Assembly (NCBI RefSeq): GCF_034043675.1
Contig: NZ_JAXCLA010000007.1
Location: 1 to 64,000, forward strand
DNA length: 64,000 bases
Source: KK5 sp034043675
GTDB lineage: Bacteria; Pseudomonadota; Gammaproteobacteria; Burkholderiales; Burkholderiaceae_C
Direction: 5' to 3'
Positions 54,684 to 62,938 of the stretch are shown here, piece by piece. A model generated the notes under the pieces. The model was not told where the DNA came from and ran no database searches. It saw only the letters and a list, made by a program, of their open reading frames with translations. Both the position numbers and the translations under genes were made by a program. Every line of letters begins with the position of its first letter. Position 1 is the stretch's first letter.

Positions 54684-55748
54684 TCAGCGGTGCAGCCGGC
54701 CGATGATCGCGTCGGTCACCGCAGCGGTCATCGCGGTGCCGCCGAGGTCGCGGGTGTGGCAGGCCGGATCGGCCGTGACGCTTTCGATCGCTGCCATCAG
54801 CTGCTGAGCCGCCGCCTGCTCGCCCAGGTGCTCCAGCATCATCACGACCGACCAGAAGGTACCGATCGGGTTGGCCAGGCCCTTGCCCATGATGTCGAAG
54901 GCCGAGCCGTGGATGGGCTCGAACATGGACGGATAGCGATGTTCCGGATCGATATTCCCGGTCGGTGCGATACCGAGGCTTCCCGCCAGCGCGGCGGCCA
55001 GGTCGCTGAGGATGTCGGCATGCAGGTTCGTGGCGACGATCGTGTCCAGCGAGGCGGGGCGGTTGATCATCCGCGCGGTGGATGCGTCGACCAGTTCCTT
55101 GTCCCAGCGCACGTTCGGGAACTCCTTCGAGACCTGCAGTGCGATCTCGTCCCACATCACCATGGCATGGCGCTGGGCGTTGCTCTTGGTGATGACGGTG
55201 AGCTGCTTGCGCGGGCGCGATTCGGCCAGCTTGAAGGCGAAGCGCATGATCCGCTCGACGCCGGCGCGGGTCATCATCGACACGTCGGTGGCGGCTTCGA
55301 TCGGGTGGCCCTGGTGGACCCGACCGCCGACGCCGGCGTACTCGCCTTCCGAGTTCTCGCGCACGATCACCCAGTCCAGGTCCGCGGGCGCGCAGCGCTT
55401 CAGCGGCGCGTCGATGCCGGGCAGGATGCGGGTCGGGCGCACATTGGCGTACTGGTCGAAGCCCTGGCAGATCTTGAGCCGCAGGCCCCACAAGGTGATG
55501 TGGTCGGGGATGTCGGGATCGCCGGCCGAGCCGAACAGGATCGCGTCCTTGTTGCGCAGCGCGTCGAGGCCGTCGGCCGGCATCATTTCGCCGTGCTCGC
55601 GGTACCAGTCGCCGCCCCAGCCGAAGTTCTCGAACTCGAAGCGGAAGTCTCGGCCCTGGGACAGGGCGGTCAGTACCTGTTGTCCGGCCGGGATCACTTC
55701 CTTGCCGATGCCATCTCCCGGGATGGTGGCGATGCGATACGTCTTCAT
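54684..55748 (-). CDS. ttuC: Tartrate dehydrogenase/decarboxylase (TtuC-like)
   Basis: The protein has 354 residues of the isocitrate/isopropylmalate dehydrogenase family. Signature parts: IPGDGIGKEV, substrate-binding RENSEGEYAGVGG and ANLHADILSDLAAAL with the metal-binding Asp pair, then GSAFDIMGKGLANPIG. Close homologues act on tartrate, malate and related hydroxy acids with NAD+ and a divalent metal. It converges with ttdAB and is divergent from the LysR at 55866. It gives a second tartrate route beside the dehydratase. Confidence 0.88.
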   Translation of the reverse strand: MKTYRIATIPGDGIGKEVIPAGQQVLTALSQGRDFRFEFENFGWGGDWYREHGEMMPADGLDALRNKDAILFGSAGDPDIPDHITLWGLRLKICQGFDQYANVRPTRILPGIDAPLKRCAPADLDWVIVRENSEGEYAGVGGRVHQGHPIEAATDVSMMTRAGVERIMRFAFKLAESRPRKQLTVITKSNAQRHAMVMWDEIALQVSKEFPNVRWDKELVDASTARMINRPASLDTIVATNLHADILSDLAAALAGSLGIAPTGNIDPEHRYPSMFEPIHGSAFDIMGKGLANPIGTFWSVVMMLEHLGEQAAAQQLMAAIESVTADPACHTRDLGGTAMTAAVTDAIIGRLHR

Positions 55749-55776
55749 GGGCAGTCTCTCCGAATGCTGAGCAGTT

Positions 55777-55848
55777 GATTCAATGGCTCAGGCACTGTAT
55801 TGAATCGATGCCTCTGACAGGGATGACTGAAGTTAATTCATTGTTAAC
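55777..55848. promoter_or_regulatory. Two inverted repeats in the ttuC-LysR divergent promoter
   Basis: GATTCAAT (55777-55784) / ATTGAATC (55799-55806) with a 14-base spacer, and GTTAA-N7-TTAAC (55832-55848). Both fall in the 117-base gap and the second fits a T-N11-A LysR box. Confidence 0.6.
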
Positions 55849-55865
55849 CCATACTGAAGGATGCC

Positions 55866-56780
55866 GTGACCATTCCCTCCATCCAACCTTCGGACCTCGG
55901 CTTTTTCTGCACCTTGGCCAATGCCGGCAGCCTCAGCGCCGCCGCGCGTGAGCTGGGGATCACGACGCCGGCGGTGAGCAAGCACCTCGCGCAGATGGAG
56001 GGCCGGCTCGGCATGGTGCTCGTGAACCGGACGACGCGCAGCATGAGCCTCACCTCCGAAGGCGAGGTCTATCTGGAACACGCGCGCCGCATCCTCAGCG
56101 AGATCGGGGATCTCGAAGATCTGCTGGGGGCGTCGAAGGATTCGCCGACCGGGCAGCTCCGCGTCAACGCGACCCTGGGATTCGGCCGCATGCACGTCGC
56201 GCCCGTCATCTCCCGCTTCGTGCGCCTGCACCCGCAGGTGGACGTGCAGCTCCAGCTGTCGGTCAGCCCGCCGCCGCTGGGCGACGATGCCTTCGACGTC
56301 TGCGTCCGCTTCGGCCCGCCGCCAGACGCGCGGGTGATCGCACGCCGCATCGCGCCGAACCGGCGCCTGCTCTGCGCCTCGCCGGCCTATCTGCAGCGGC
56401 ACGGCACGCCCGACGCCCCCGCCGATCTCGCGCAGCACAACTGCATCGGCATCCGCCAGGGCGAGGAGGCCTACGGCCTGTGGCGCCTCGCACGCGGAAG
56501 AGGGCGCAAGGCTCCGGAGAGCCAGGCCGTGAAGGCGCGCGGCAACCTGGCCACCAATGATGGCGAGATCGCCGTCAACTGGGCCCTGGACGGCCACGGG
56601 ATCGTGATGCGCGCCGAGTGGGACATCGCCCGCTATCTGCGCAGCGGCCGGCTCGTGCAGGTGCTGCCCGAGTACTTCACGCCGGATGCCGACATCTATG
56701 CGGTCTACCCGCAGCGCCATCTGGCCGGCGCGCGGGTGCGCCGCTTTGTCGACTTCCTCGCGACCTCGCTTGGGGGCTGA
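55866..56780 (+). CDS. LysR-family regulator, tartrate-locus paralogue
   Basis: The protein has 304 residues from a GTG. HTH: NAGSLSAAARELGITTPAVS, VNRTTRSMSLTSEG. The effector domain is close to that of the LysR at 50681. Being divergent from ttuC it probably controls it. Confidence 0.9.
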   Translation: MTIPSIQPSDLGFFCTLANAGSLSAAARELGITTPAVSKHLAQMEGRLGMVLVNRTTRSMSLTSEGEVYLEHARRILSEIGDLEDLLGASKDSPTGQLRVNATLGFGRMHVAPVISRFVRLHPQVDVQLQLSVSPPPLGDDAFDVCVRFGPPPDARVIARRIAPNRRLLCASPAYLQRHGTPDAPADLAQHNCIGIRQGEEAYGLWRLARGRGRKAPESQAVKARGNLATNDGEIAVNWALDGHGIVMRAEWDIARYLRSGRLVQVLPEYFTPDADIYAVYPQRHLAGARVRRFVDFLATSLGG

Positions 56781-56801
56781 CGGAGAACTGATCGACGCAG
56801 G

Positions 56802-57287
56802 TCAGTCCTGCGGGTAGTCCTCGGCCTTCGGTGTGGCGACGGATGCAGCCGGCGGCGGCGCGAGTTCGAGCGTCTTCGAAATGTTGAGGTGCAGATGCCT
56901 CAGCAGCAGGTGCTGGTCGTCGATCGCGTCCACCGCATAGTCGGCGTCCAACGGTCCGGGCGCCGTGATCTTCCAGATGCGGCCGTTGCCGAACAGGTAG
57001 ACCGTCGCGACGGAGCCTTCGGCGACGCGACCCAGCACCCGGAACGGGAACGGCTCCGCGGACGCCGAAGTCTCTGAGGCTGGCGGCTTGATGGCGGCCT
57101 TCCTCTCCAGCGGCTCTTCCGCTCTCCCAGCCACGGCCATGACGGAGAGAGGGGGCTGCAACACCGGACGCATCGCCAGTGATGCTGGCTGGGCCTGCTG
57201 GGCGTTGGGAGCACTGCCAGCGGAGAGGAATGCCGCGATGGCCACGACGATGACGGCGGTGCCTGCGAGGACGAAAGACGTTCTCAT
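56802..57287 (-). CDS. Membrane-anchored GspC/PilP-like protein
   Basis: The protein has 161 residues. One N-terminal membrane helix (FVLAGTAVIVVAIAAFLSAG) is followed by a flexible Ala/Pro/Ser-rich region and a compact periplasmic domain (about 80-140; FRVLGRVAEGSVATVYLFGN, IWKITAPGPLDADYAVDAID). This resembles the small beta domains of GspC, PulP or PilP proteins of type II secretion and type IV pili, by pattern only. It is last in the four-gene minus-strand cluster with the cohesin and dockerin genes, seven bases after its neighbour. A role in export or anchoring of those proteins is possible. Confidence 0.6.
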   Translation of the reverse strand: MRTSFVLAGTAVIVVAIAAFLSAGSAPNAQQAQPASLAMRPVLQPPLSVMAVAGRAEEPLERKAAIKPPASETSASAEPFPFRVLGRVAEGSVATVYLFGNGRIWKITAPGPLDADYAVDAIDDQHLLLRHLHLNISKTLELAPPPAASVATPKAEDYPQD

Positions 57288-57294
57288 GCCTCGC

Positions 57295-58128
57295 TCATCG
57301 TGCGCGCTGCATCCGCTGCGTCATCGGCACCAGCGTCCGGTCCGTGCCGATCTCTCCCGGAAAGGTGACCAGCAGCTTGGCATCTGCCTCGTGCTCGTCG
57401 GGATCCTCGTCGCCATGCTGGTCCACCAGCCGACAGGTGGCGACGCCCTGCTCGCCACTCTTCGCGACGCAGCCGGAGTGAGGCGCGCGATGGAAGAACA
57501 CGGTGGCACCGGCCATCGGCCCGGCATCGCCGGAGACCTGGGCGGCCACGTCGTCCAGGTCTGAAGACGCGGCCTTGGCAGGGGCCAGGCTCACGACGGA
57601 CCAGGGCTTCGCCTTGTCATCGAGGGCCTCGGCACGCACGCGAACCAGTTCGCGCAAGACGTCGCCCTGGGACAAGCGCTGGCCGACCGGGCAGTCATTG
57701 CTGGCGTCGGCAAGGCAGTAATCGCCCTCGCCATCGAGCCGCAGGACCAGGCCATAGAAGCGCTCCACGGCCGTGATGACCAGCGCCCGATCCGTACCGG
57801 CGTCACGCATGCCGAGCAGGTCGACGCAGATGCGGGGCCGCGCGGCATCGCCGATCTCGGCGGCGGTGGCCATCGGCAGCAGCCGGTGGTCCGCCGTCTC
57901 GTGCGCGAGGATCACGGCCTCCGCATCGCCGTGCCGCAGGCGGCCGACGCGGAACGGAAGGTCCGCCCGGCCGACCAGCAGCGAAGTGGGTGGCGCCGTG
58001 AACTCGACGCTGTCGTCCGCCCAGGCGGAGAGGCAGGCCGCCTGGGCCGGGCCGTGCATCAGACCGGCCGCAGCCAGCGCCGCCGCAGCCAGCCATCGCG
58101 CAGATCGTGGGGAAGATCGTTGAAGCAT
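57295..58128 (-). CDS. Exported protein of unknown function, cohesin/dockerin cluster
   Basis: The protein is 277 residues from an ATG at 58128 with GGGGA upstream; a GTG at 58146 would add six residues. A signal peptide (WLAAAALAAAGLMHGPAQA) is followed by a domain rich in Asp and Glu with cysteine pairs (ACLSAW, CVDLLG, YCLADASNDCPVG, SGCVAKSGEQGVATCRLVD). The C-terminal part (AGATVFFHRAPHSGCVAKSG) looks like an Ig-like or transthyretin-like fold. I recognise no family. It is in the cluster between the cohesin gene (21 bases) and the GspC-like gene. Confidence 0.6.
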   Translation of the reverse strand: MLQRSSPRSARWLAAAALAAAGLMHGPAQAACLSAWADDSVEFTAPPTSLLVGRADLPFRVGRLRHGDAEAVILAHETADHRLLPMATAAEIGDAARPRICVDLLGMRDAGTDRALVITAVERFYGLVLRLDGEGDYCLADASNDCPVGQRLSQGDVLRELVRVRAEALDDKAKPWSVVSLAPAKAASSDLDDVAAQVSGDAGPMAGATVFFHRAPHSGCVAKSGEQGVATCRLVDQHGDEDPDEHEADAKLLVTFPGEIGTDRTLVPMTQRMQRAR

Positions 58129-58149
58129 TTCTGTCCCCACGATCACCTC

Positions 58150-58743
58150 TCAGGCCGCGACGGCGTCTTGCTTCACCTTGCGCTTTAGCTTCAGGCCACC
58201 GAGGAAGCCCAGCCCCGCCAGCGTCAAGGCCAGGGCCGAGGGCTCCGGAACGGCGCTCACCGTCAGCCCCTGCACGCTCACGTCGATCGGGTTCAGCGCG
58301 GAGTCCAGCGCGACGAAGTTCGTGATGCCGATGCTGCTGCTGCCGGTGAACGAGGACCCGACATTGAACGTCAGCGTCGCCAGGCTGCCCGAACCGCTGG
58401 CGCCGCTGCCGGGGCCGATCAGGGTGTTCAGGATGAACGAGACCGTGCCGTTGCTGTTGTCCACCGTGCCGCCATCGAAGAAGGTCGTGCCCTGCGTCGC
58501 GAGCAGATTGCCTTCAGCCACGCTGGCCACGTTGAACGCCGCCGCATTGAAGCTGACGTCGAACTGGTAGGCGTAGAGGTCGCTGAAGTCGGAGGCGGCG
58601 ACGGTCAGCTGGACGGTGCCGCCGGGCGTCGCGGTGGCCGGGCCGCTGAGGGTGACGCTGGGCGCGGCGAAGGCCGGGGCAGCGCTCAGCAGGGCGCCTG
58701 CGAGCAGGGCGGCACACAGGCTGCCGGCTTGGACGATTTTCAT
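58150..58743 (-). CDS. PEP-CTERM-anchored cohesin-like protein
   Basis: The protein has 197 residues. Signal peptide 1-27; residues about 28-162 form a cohesin-type beta sandwich (PGGTVQLTVAASDFSDLYAYQFDVSFN, GSLATLTFNVGSS, ALNPIDVSVQGLTVS), the domain that binds dockerins. Residues 166-190 are a PEP-CTERM signal (VPEPSALALTLAGLGFLGG, LKLKRK). An exosortase should process it for export and surface or matrix placement. ATG 58743 has AAGGAG. The upstream neighbour, 26 bases away, encodes a dockerin-bearing enzyme. Confidence 0.82.
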   Translation of the reverse strand: MKIVQAGSLCAALLAGALLSAAPAFAAPSVTLSGPATATPGGTVQLTVAASDFSDLYAYQFDVSFNAAAFNVASVAEGNLLATQGTTFFDGGTVDNSNGTVSFILNTLIGPGSGASGSGSLATLTFNVGSSFTGSSSIGITNFVALDSALNPIDVSVQGLTVSAVPEPSALALTLAGLGFLGGLKLKRKVKQDAVAA

Positions 58744-58769
58744 AGTGGGTCTCCTTGTTGTTTGTGGTT

Positions 58770-60218
58770 TCAATGGCAGGCCGTGTTGGCCGCCATCAGG
58801 CGCGAGATGCCGGCGATGTCGCGGATGTCGATCACGCCATTGCCGTCGATGTCCAGCCGGGCGACATAGGCGGCGCTGCCTTGCTTTGCCCCAACCGCAG
58901 CCTTGGCGGCGGCCAGGTCGCCGCAGCCGTTGCTGACGGGCGCCGAGGCCTGGGCGGGCAGGTCCACGAAGTCGGCGCTGGAGGCGCCCGCATAGCTCAC
59001 GCTGATGCTGTCGTTCTGCGGGAAGGGGCCGAAGCTGGAGCCGCAGGTGGCCACGCCGGTGGCGTCGGTCGTCGCGGCGCAGGTGGCGCCGCTGGCCTCA
59101 TGCTTGAACGTGACCTGCTGGTTGGCGAGCGGGCCCCAGCCATTGCTCACCTTGGCCGAGAAGCGGCCGGAGATCGGGCTGGCCGGCATGAAGTCCACCG
59201 AGTTGTAGCGCCACACCGGGAAGCTCGCGGTCGCGTCGAGGTTCGTCAGCCAGGCTGCCGAGCACTCGCGGGCGATGGCCATCTGGCGTGCCACCTTGTC
59301 GTGGCCGTAGATGTTCTGGCCCGGATTGGAGCGACCTTTGGCGTTGATCTCGTCGAGCTTGGCACCTTCGCCGTCCCAGTAGATGTGCGGCGTCATCACG
59401 CCTTCGACATTCAGCGCCTGCACCATCGCGTAGGTGCGCTCGATCGAGTCCAGGTACTGCTGGACGTCGGCGATCGAGTTGGTCATCGACTGTCCGCCGT
59501 TGATCAGCACGCGGCGCGTCGTGCCCCAGTCCTTCACCTCCAGCACGGCGGACGTGGAGCCCGGCGTGTGCCCGGGTGTCGGCATGATCCAGAAGGTCTT
59601 GCCGCCGATCGACATCTGGCGCATCGAGTGATCGGTCGAGTCGATCAGGATCGGGTTGTAGGTCTTCGCGCCGCCGAGGTTGATGTCGGCGGAGCCAAGG
59701 TAGGAGCGCGCGTTGAGGTTGTCGAGCACCCACTGCGCGCCGCCGTCGTGGTCGCCGTGGCCGTGCGTCAGGAAGATGTTCTTCAGCGGGTAGCTGGGGC
59801 TCAGGCCCAGGGTAAGCAGGGCCTGGTAGTCGAAGGTCTGGTATTCGTTGGCGTTGTTGCCCGAGTCCACCTGCACGAAGCCGTCGGGCGTCTTGATGAT
59901 GTACTGGACGACGTAGTGGTTGCCGATGGCCCAGACGTCATCGAAGATCTGCGTCAGCGGGATGCGGTACTGGGCATTGCTGCCGGTGCCGGTCGTGTTG
60001 TTCCAACCGCGCGCCTCGACGACGATGCCGTTGTTGTTGTCGGGCAGGTTGCAGTAGAACGCGCGGGCGTACTGCGTGGTGAACGGATCGCCGCCGGTGT
60101 TGCGCGTCGCCGCATCGCGATGGATGTCGGTCTGCGTTGCCGCGGCGGCGATGCACGCCGATGTGACCGCCAGGCCGGCGGCGGCCCAACGCACGAATGT
60201 GGTCAGTTTCTTTTCCAA
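58770..60218 (-). CDS. Exported MBL-fold hydrolase with C-terminal dockerin-like domain
   Basis: The protein has 482 residues. Signal peptide 1-27. An MBL-fold domain (about 85-320) has the metal site His152-x-His154-x-Asp156-His157 (THGHGDHDGG) and His217 (PTPGHTPGS). An Ig-like linker (about 348-420) follows. Residues 432-481 form a dockerin-like unit: Asp456, Asp458, Asn460, Val462, Asp464 and Asp467 make a calcium loop (LDIDGNGVIDIRDI), framed by Cys432 and Cys481. Only one clear loop is present, whereas typical dockerins have two. The substrate of the hydrolase is unknown. Confidence 0.82.
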   Translation of the reverse strand: MEKKLTTFVRWAAAGLAVTSACIAAAATQTDIHRDAATRNTGGDPFTTQYARAFYCNLPDNNNGIVVEARGWNNTTGTGSNAQYRIPLTQIFDDVWAIGNHYVVQYIIKTPDGFVQVDSGNNANEYQTFDYQALLTLGLSPSYPLKNIFLTHGHGDHDGGAQWVLDNLNARSYLGSADINLGGAKTYNPILIDSTDHSMRQMSIGGKTFWIMPTPGHTPGSTSAVLEVKDWGTTRRVLINGGQSMTNSIADVQQYLDSIERTYAMVQALNVEGVMTPHIYWDGEGAKLDEINAKGRSNPGQNIYGHDKVARQMAIARECSAAWLTNLDATASFPVWRYNSVDFMPASPISGRFSAKVSNGWGPLANQQVTFKHEASGATCAATTDATGVATCGSSFGPFPQNDSISVSYAGASSADFVDLPAQASAPVSNGCGDLAAAKAAVGAKQGSAAYVARLDIDGNGVIDIRDIAGISRLMAANTACH

Positions 60219-60381
60219 GCTTGTCTCCTTCTTTGTTGCATTGGCCGCCCGCCGATGCGGGCAACATGCAGAATCAATGTAGGACCGAAGGTGTCACTGA
60301 TCGTTGACTTGAAGGAACAGCGTCCTTTACCCAGATTCCACGCTCGGATCGGGCCAAGTCGGGTTTGTTACGCTTGATCTC

Positions 60382-61488
60382 ATGAACGCGCGACTCGCTC
60401 AAACACAGGCCTTGCGCCGGCAATGCACGCTGACCTTGCCGGGCTTCCGATCGCTGAATCCGGCCGAGGAATTCGAGGCACTGGCCCGCTGGTGCGCGCA
60501 GCGCGGCGGCGCCGAGGCGGACGTCTACGGCGAGGGTGGGCTGGCCGCGGAGTTCGAGCAGCGCATCGCAACACTGCTCGGCAAGCCGGCGGCCGTCTTC
60601 ATGCCCAGCGGCGTGATGGCGCAGTTGATCTCCCTGCGGCTGCATGCCGAGCGTGCGCGGCTGGACCGCTTCGGCATGCCGCCGAACGCGCACCTGGCGC
60701 TGCACGAGCGAGAGGCGCCGCAGGCGCTGTTCGGCCTGCATGGCGTGCCGGTCGGTTCTCGCATTCAGCCGCTGCGGGTGGAAGACTTGGCGGCGGTCAA
60801 GGAGCCGCTGGCGGCGCTGCTCGTCGAGCTGCCGATGCGCGAGGCCGGTGGCCTGCTGCCGACGTGGGACGAACTGCAGGCGCTGAAGGCGCGCGCCGCG
60901 GAGATGCGCCTGCCGCTGCACCTGGACGGCGCCCGGCTGTGGCAGTGCCGTGCCTACTACGACGGGCGCACGTTTGCCGAGATCGCGGCCGGCTTCGAGT
61001 CGGTCTACGTCTCGGTCTACAAGGACATCGGCGGCATATCCGGCGCGCTGCTGGCGGGCGGCGAGGATTTCATCGCGCAGGCGCGCGTCTGGTTGCGCCG
61101 CATGGGCGGCAACCTGTATCAGCAGACGGCGATGGTCGCCTCCGCGATGATGCGTTTCGACGAGCGGCTGGCGATGATGGACGCCTGCCACCGCCGCGCG
61201 CTCGAACTGGCCGAGGTGTTCGCGGCACTGCCGGGCGTGCGCGTCAACCCGCGGCGGCCGCAGGCGAACATGTTCCACCTGCACGTGGACGCGCCGGCCG
61301 AGGCGCTCAATGCCGCGCGCGATGCGATCGCGGAAGAAGAGCGGGCCTGGCTATTCGGCGCGGCGCGGCCGATGGAGGTGCAGGGCTTCAGCGTGATCGA
61401 GCTGAGCGTCGGCGACAACCTGCTGGCGCTGGACGACGCGACGGTGGCCCGGCTGTTCGGACGCTTGCTGGCGAGGGCTCGCGCATGA
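60382..61488 (+). CDS. PLP-dependent lyase (threonine aldolase/beta-eliminating lyase family)
   Basis: The protein has 368 residues. Fold type I PLP features: YGEGGLAAEFEQ, the AVFMPSGVMA loop, HLDGARLWQ with the Asp contacting the pyridine N, and Schiff-base Lys214 in SVYKDIGGISG. This matches low-specificity threonine aldolases and related beta-eliminating lyases. The substrate is not certain. Its stop overlaps the SirB-like gene start (ATGA). Confidence 0.85.
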   Translation: MNARLAQTQALRRQCTLTLPGFRSLNPAEEFEALARWCAQRGGAEADVYGEGGLAAEFEQRIATLLGKPAAVFMPSGVMAQLISLRLHAERARLDRFGMPPNAHLALHEREAPQALFGLHGVPVGSRIQPLRVEDLAAVKEPLAALLVELPMREAGGLLPTWDELQALKARAAEMRLPLHLDGARLWQCRAYYDGRTFAEIAAGFESVYVSVYKDIGGISGALLAGGEDFIAQARVWLRRMGGNLYQQTAMVASAMMRFDERLAMMDACHRRALELAEVFAALPGVRVNPRRPQANMFHLHVDAPAEALNAARDAIAEEERAWLFGAARPMEVQGFSVIELSVGDNLLALDDATVARLFGRLLARARA

Positions 61489-61913
61489 CCTATTCCTTCG
61501 ATGCCCAGATGGTGCAGATCCACGTGCTGCTGGCCTGGCTCAGCGTGATCATTTTCCTGGCGCGGGGTGGCGCCTACCAGATGGACCTGCGCTGGGCCAT
61601 GGACGTGCGCCTGCGCTTCATCGTGCTGGGCATCGACATCCTGATGACCGTTACCGGCCTGAGCCTGTGGGTGCTGGAGCACCTGAACCCGCTGAACGAC
61701 GGCTGGCTGGGCACCAAGCTGCTGGCGCTGATCGTCTACGTGGTGGCGGCGCACGTGGCGATGTGGAACACCAACCCGGACGACGACGAGCAGGCCGAGG
61801 TGAAGCCGCTGCCGCAGGAGATGCGCGTGCCGGCCTACATGGTCGCGCTGCTGGCGCTGGCCTACATGATGGGCGTCTCGATCACGCGGAGCGCCTGGCT
61901 CGGGTTGGCTTGA
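61485..61913 (+). CDS. SirB-family membrane protein
   Basis: The protein has 142 residues with four hydrophobic helices. The start MTYSFDAQMVQIHVLLAWLS and the GTKLLALIVYVVAAHVA segment fit the SirB family, whose biochemical role is unknown. Its ATG overlaps the end of the PLP lyase gene. Its last 32 bases overlap the cbbR-like gene on the other strand. Confidence 0.8.
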   Translation: MTYSFDAQMVQIHVLLAWLSVIIFLARGGAYQMDLRWAMDVRLRFIVLGIDILMTVTGLSLWVLEHLNPLNDGWLGTKLLALIVYVVAAHVAMWNTNPDDDEQAEVKPLPQEMRVPAYMVALLALAYMMGVSITRSAWLGLA

Positions 61914-62841
61914 CTTTCGGTCCGCGCAGTTGCGCGAGGATCAAAGCCTGCGCCTCTTCGGCCAGGAAGCCCTTGAAGGCCGAAGCCACCTGAGGCAGCC
62001 GGCGGCTTGCCAGGTGCATCACGTACCAGTCACGCTCCAGCGGGTTGTCCTTCATCGGCAACAGGGCCAGCATGCCGGTCTCCAACTCCAGCCCGCAGGT
62101 GTGCAGTGACAGGAAGGCCGCGCCGAAGCCGGCCGCGCACATCTGCTTGATCGCCTCGTTGCTGGACAGCTCCGAGCCGATGCGCAGCGGCAGGCCGGCG
62201 TCCTTGTGCAGGCGCTCCAGGGTCGAGCGCGTGCCGGAGCCGCGTTCGCGCACCAGCAGGTTGGCCTCGGCCAAGTCTTCCAGGGTCACCGCCTTGCGTC
62301 GTTTCATCAGCGGATGCGAGGGCGCGGCCATGAAGGCCATCGGGTGGCGCGCGAAGGGCGCGGCGATGGTCTTCAGCTCGGCCGGCGGCCGGCCCATCAC
62401 GGCCAAGTCCACTTGCTGGCCGGCCAGCATCTGCACGATCTCGTCGCGGTTGCCCACCTTCAGCTGCACCTTGACGCTGGGCTGCACCTTGGAGAAGGCC
62501 ACCAGCAGCGGCGGCAGCAGGTACTCGGCGGTGGTGACGGCGCCCAGGCGCAAGGTGCCGGAGAACACGCCGCGCTGGGCCGCCATCTCGTCGCCGGCCT
62601 CGCGCCATAGGTCGAGGATGCGAGCCGCGTAATCCGCCATCACCTCGCCGGCAGCCGACAGCTTCACGCCGCGCCCTTCGCGCTCCAGCAGCGGTGCGCC
62701 GGCGCTTTCTTCCAGCAGCCTCAGCTGGATCGATACGGCCGGCTGCGTCAGGTTCAGCTCGCTCGCCGCGCGCGACACGCTGCCCAGCCGTGCCACTGCA
62801 TTGAAGGCCGCAAGTTGACGGAATGTGGCGTTTCTGAACAT
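61882..62841 (-). CDS. cbbR: LysR-family RuBisCO operon regulator (CbbR-like)
   Basis: The protein has 319 residues. HTH: LGSVSRAASELNLTQPAVSI. The effector domain is of the CbbR type (TLRLGAVTTAEYLLPPLLVAF, RERGSGTRSTLERL). It is divergent from cbbL and should switch the cbb operon on in response to Calvin-cycle metabolites. It ends in a basic tail (KVKPTRARRSA). Confidence 0.9.
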   Translation of the reverse strand: MFRNATFRQLAAFNAVARLGSVSRAASELNLTQPAVSIQLRLLEESAGAPLLEREGRGVKLSAAGEVMADYAARILDLWREAGDEMAAQRGVFSGTLRLGAVTTAEYLLPPLLVAFSKVQPSVKVQLKVGNRDEIVQMLAGQQVDLAVMGRPPAELKTIAAPFARHPMAFMAAPSHPLMKRRKAVTLEDLAEANLLVRERGSGTRSTLERLHKDAGLPLRIGSELSSNEAIKQMCAAGFGAAFLSLHTCGLELETGMLALLPMKDNPLERDWYVMHLASRRLPQVASAFKGFLAEEAQALILAQLRGPKVKPTRARRSA

Positions 62842-62891
62842 AAGCGAACACCTATGTGACAGTCAAAAGAATTAACTATTCCTGATGCTAA
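62838..62891. promoter_or_regulatory. Paired candidate CbbR boxes
   Basis: ACATA-N10-TATGT (62838-62857, a perfect 5-bp inverted repeat) and TTAAC-N10-GCTAA (62872-62891, 4 of 5 pairs) have equal spacing and lie in the cbbR-cbbL gap, as CbbR sites do. The first overlaps the cbbR start codon. Confidence 0.5.
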
Positions 62892-62938
62892 TCGGTCCGT
62901 AGATTCCGGTCCATCGACGACACAACCGGAGACCAGCG

